Source: an uncultured Selenomonadaceae bacterium (GTDB taxonomy: Bacteria; Bacillota; Negativicutes; Selenomonadales; Selenomonadaceae). From it: 6,110 bases of DNA. Numbering within the stretch: position 1 is the first letter of the stretch; each line of letters begins with the position of its first letter. Location: positions 1-6,110 of the forward strand of contig CATYZV010000122.1 of the NCBI GenBank assembly GCA_958415865.1, read 5' to 3'. A program made the translations under genes and the position numbers. Shown here piece after piece: positions 6,090 to 6,110 of this stretch. Under the pieces are notes generated by a model that saw only the letters and a list, made by a program, of their open reading frames with translations, did not search any database and had not been told where the DNA came from.

Positions 6090-6110
6090 CATATCTTAAA
6101 AGGTACATAT
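6083..6110 (-). CDS. cas1: C-terminal tail of a gene upstream of cas2, probably cas1 (cut by window edge)
   Basis: Just before cas2, one minus-strand frame reads Tyr-Val-Pro-Phe-Lys-Ile-Trp-Trp and stops at TGA (6085-6083), 5 bases before the cas2 start. Cas1 proteins often end in a short tail of the YxPF type followed by aromatic residues. Cas1 is also the usual gene directly upstream of cas2 in the same direction. Eight residues alone cannot prove the family, so the call rests mainly on gene order. The rest of the gene lies to the right of the window. Confidence 0.55.

Noticed and set aside
6078..6092. Upstream ATG start for cas2 at 6092, giving 97 residues
   Set aside because: It lacks a ribosome binding site, adds five residues not seen in relatives, and would overlap the presumed cas1 end; the ATG at 6077 fits better.

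Overview
This 6.1 kb stretch looks like chromosome from a low-to-moderate G+C bacterium of the Firmicutes sensu lato. The style of the protein sequences, the strong Shine-Dalgarno sites and the IS30 type hint at a Negativicutes (Selenomonadales-like) genome, but that placement is an impression from the sequence and was not tested. About two thirds is ordinary housekeeping DNA. The right end is a decayed mobile-element and CRISPR junction.

Layout. Positions 71-1696 (+) encode peptide chain release factor 3 (prfC), with a TTG start behind a strong ribosome binding site. A bidirectional hairpin terminator (about 1720-1765) separates it from a convergent two-gene minus-strand unit. In that unit a MurJ/SpoVB-type lipid-linked oligosaccharide flippase (2707-4362) is followed 42 bases later by a diacylglycerol-kinase-like lipid kinase (1774-2664). 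The 182-base gap at 4363-4544 is a divergent promoter region. It leads rightwards into a single gene (4545-5312, +) for a DUF4931 protein, a relative of galactose-1-phosphate uridylyltransferase with CPFC and HPHMQ motifs. That gene ends in a textbook intrinsic terminator (5317-5358).

From about 5404 to 5798 lies the minus-strand remnant of an IS30-family insertion sequence. It keeps the N-terminal helix-turn-helix region, the extreme C-terminus and one element end, but the whole DDE catalytic core is gone and there is an in-frame stop. The remnant abuts the stop codon of cas2 (5799-6077, -). The last eight codons and stop of a gene that fits cas1 run off the right edge (6083-6110, -). The window therefore catches the 3' end of a CRISPR adaptation module. 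The expected leader and repeat array are not directly downstream of cas2, and an eroded IS30 copy sits there instead.

How the parts work together. prfC acts in translation termination. The flippase and lipid kinase are probably co-transcribed and concern envelope lipids or lipid-linked precursors. The DUF4931 protein is a stand-alone predicted metalloenzyme of the HIT/GalT fold. The cas1-cas2 end belongs to a CRISPR-Cas locus extending rightwards beyond the window. No wholly new system is evident. The most interesting features are the cas2/IS30 junction, where the two reading frames are in register across a single TGA, and the altered predicted zinc site in the GalT-like protein.
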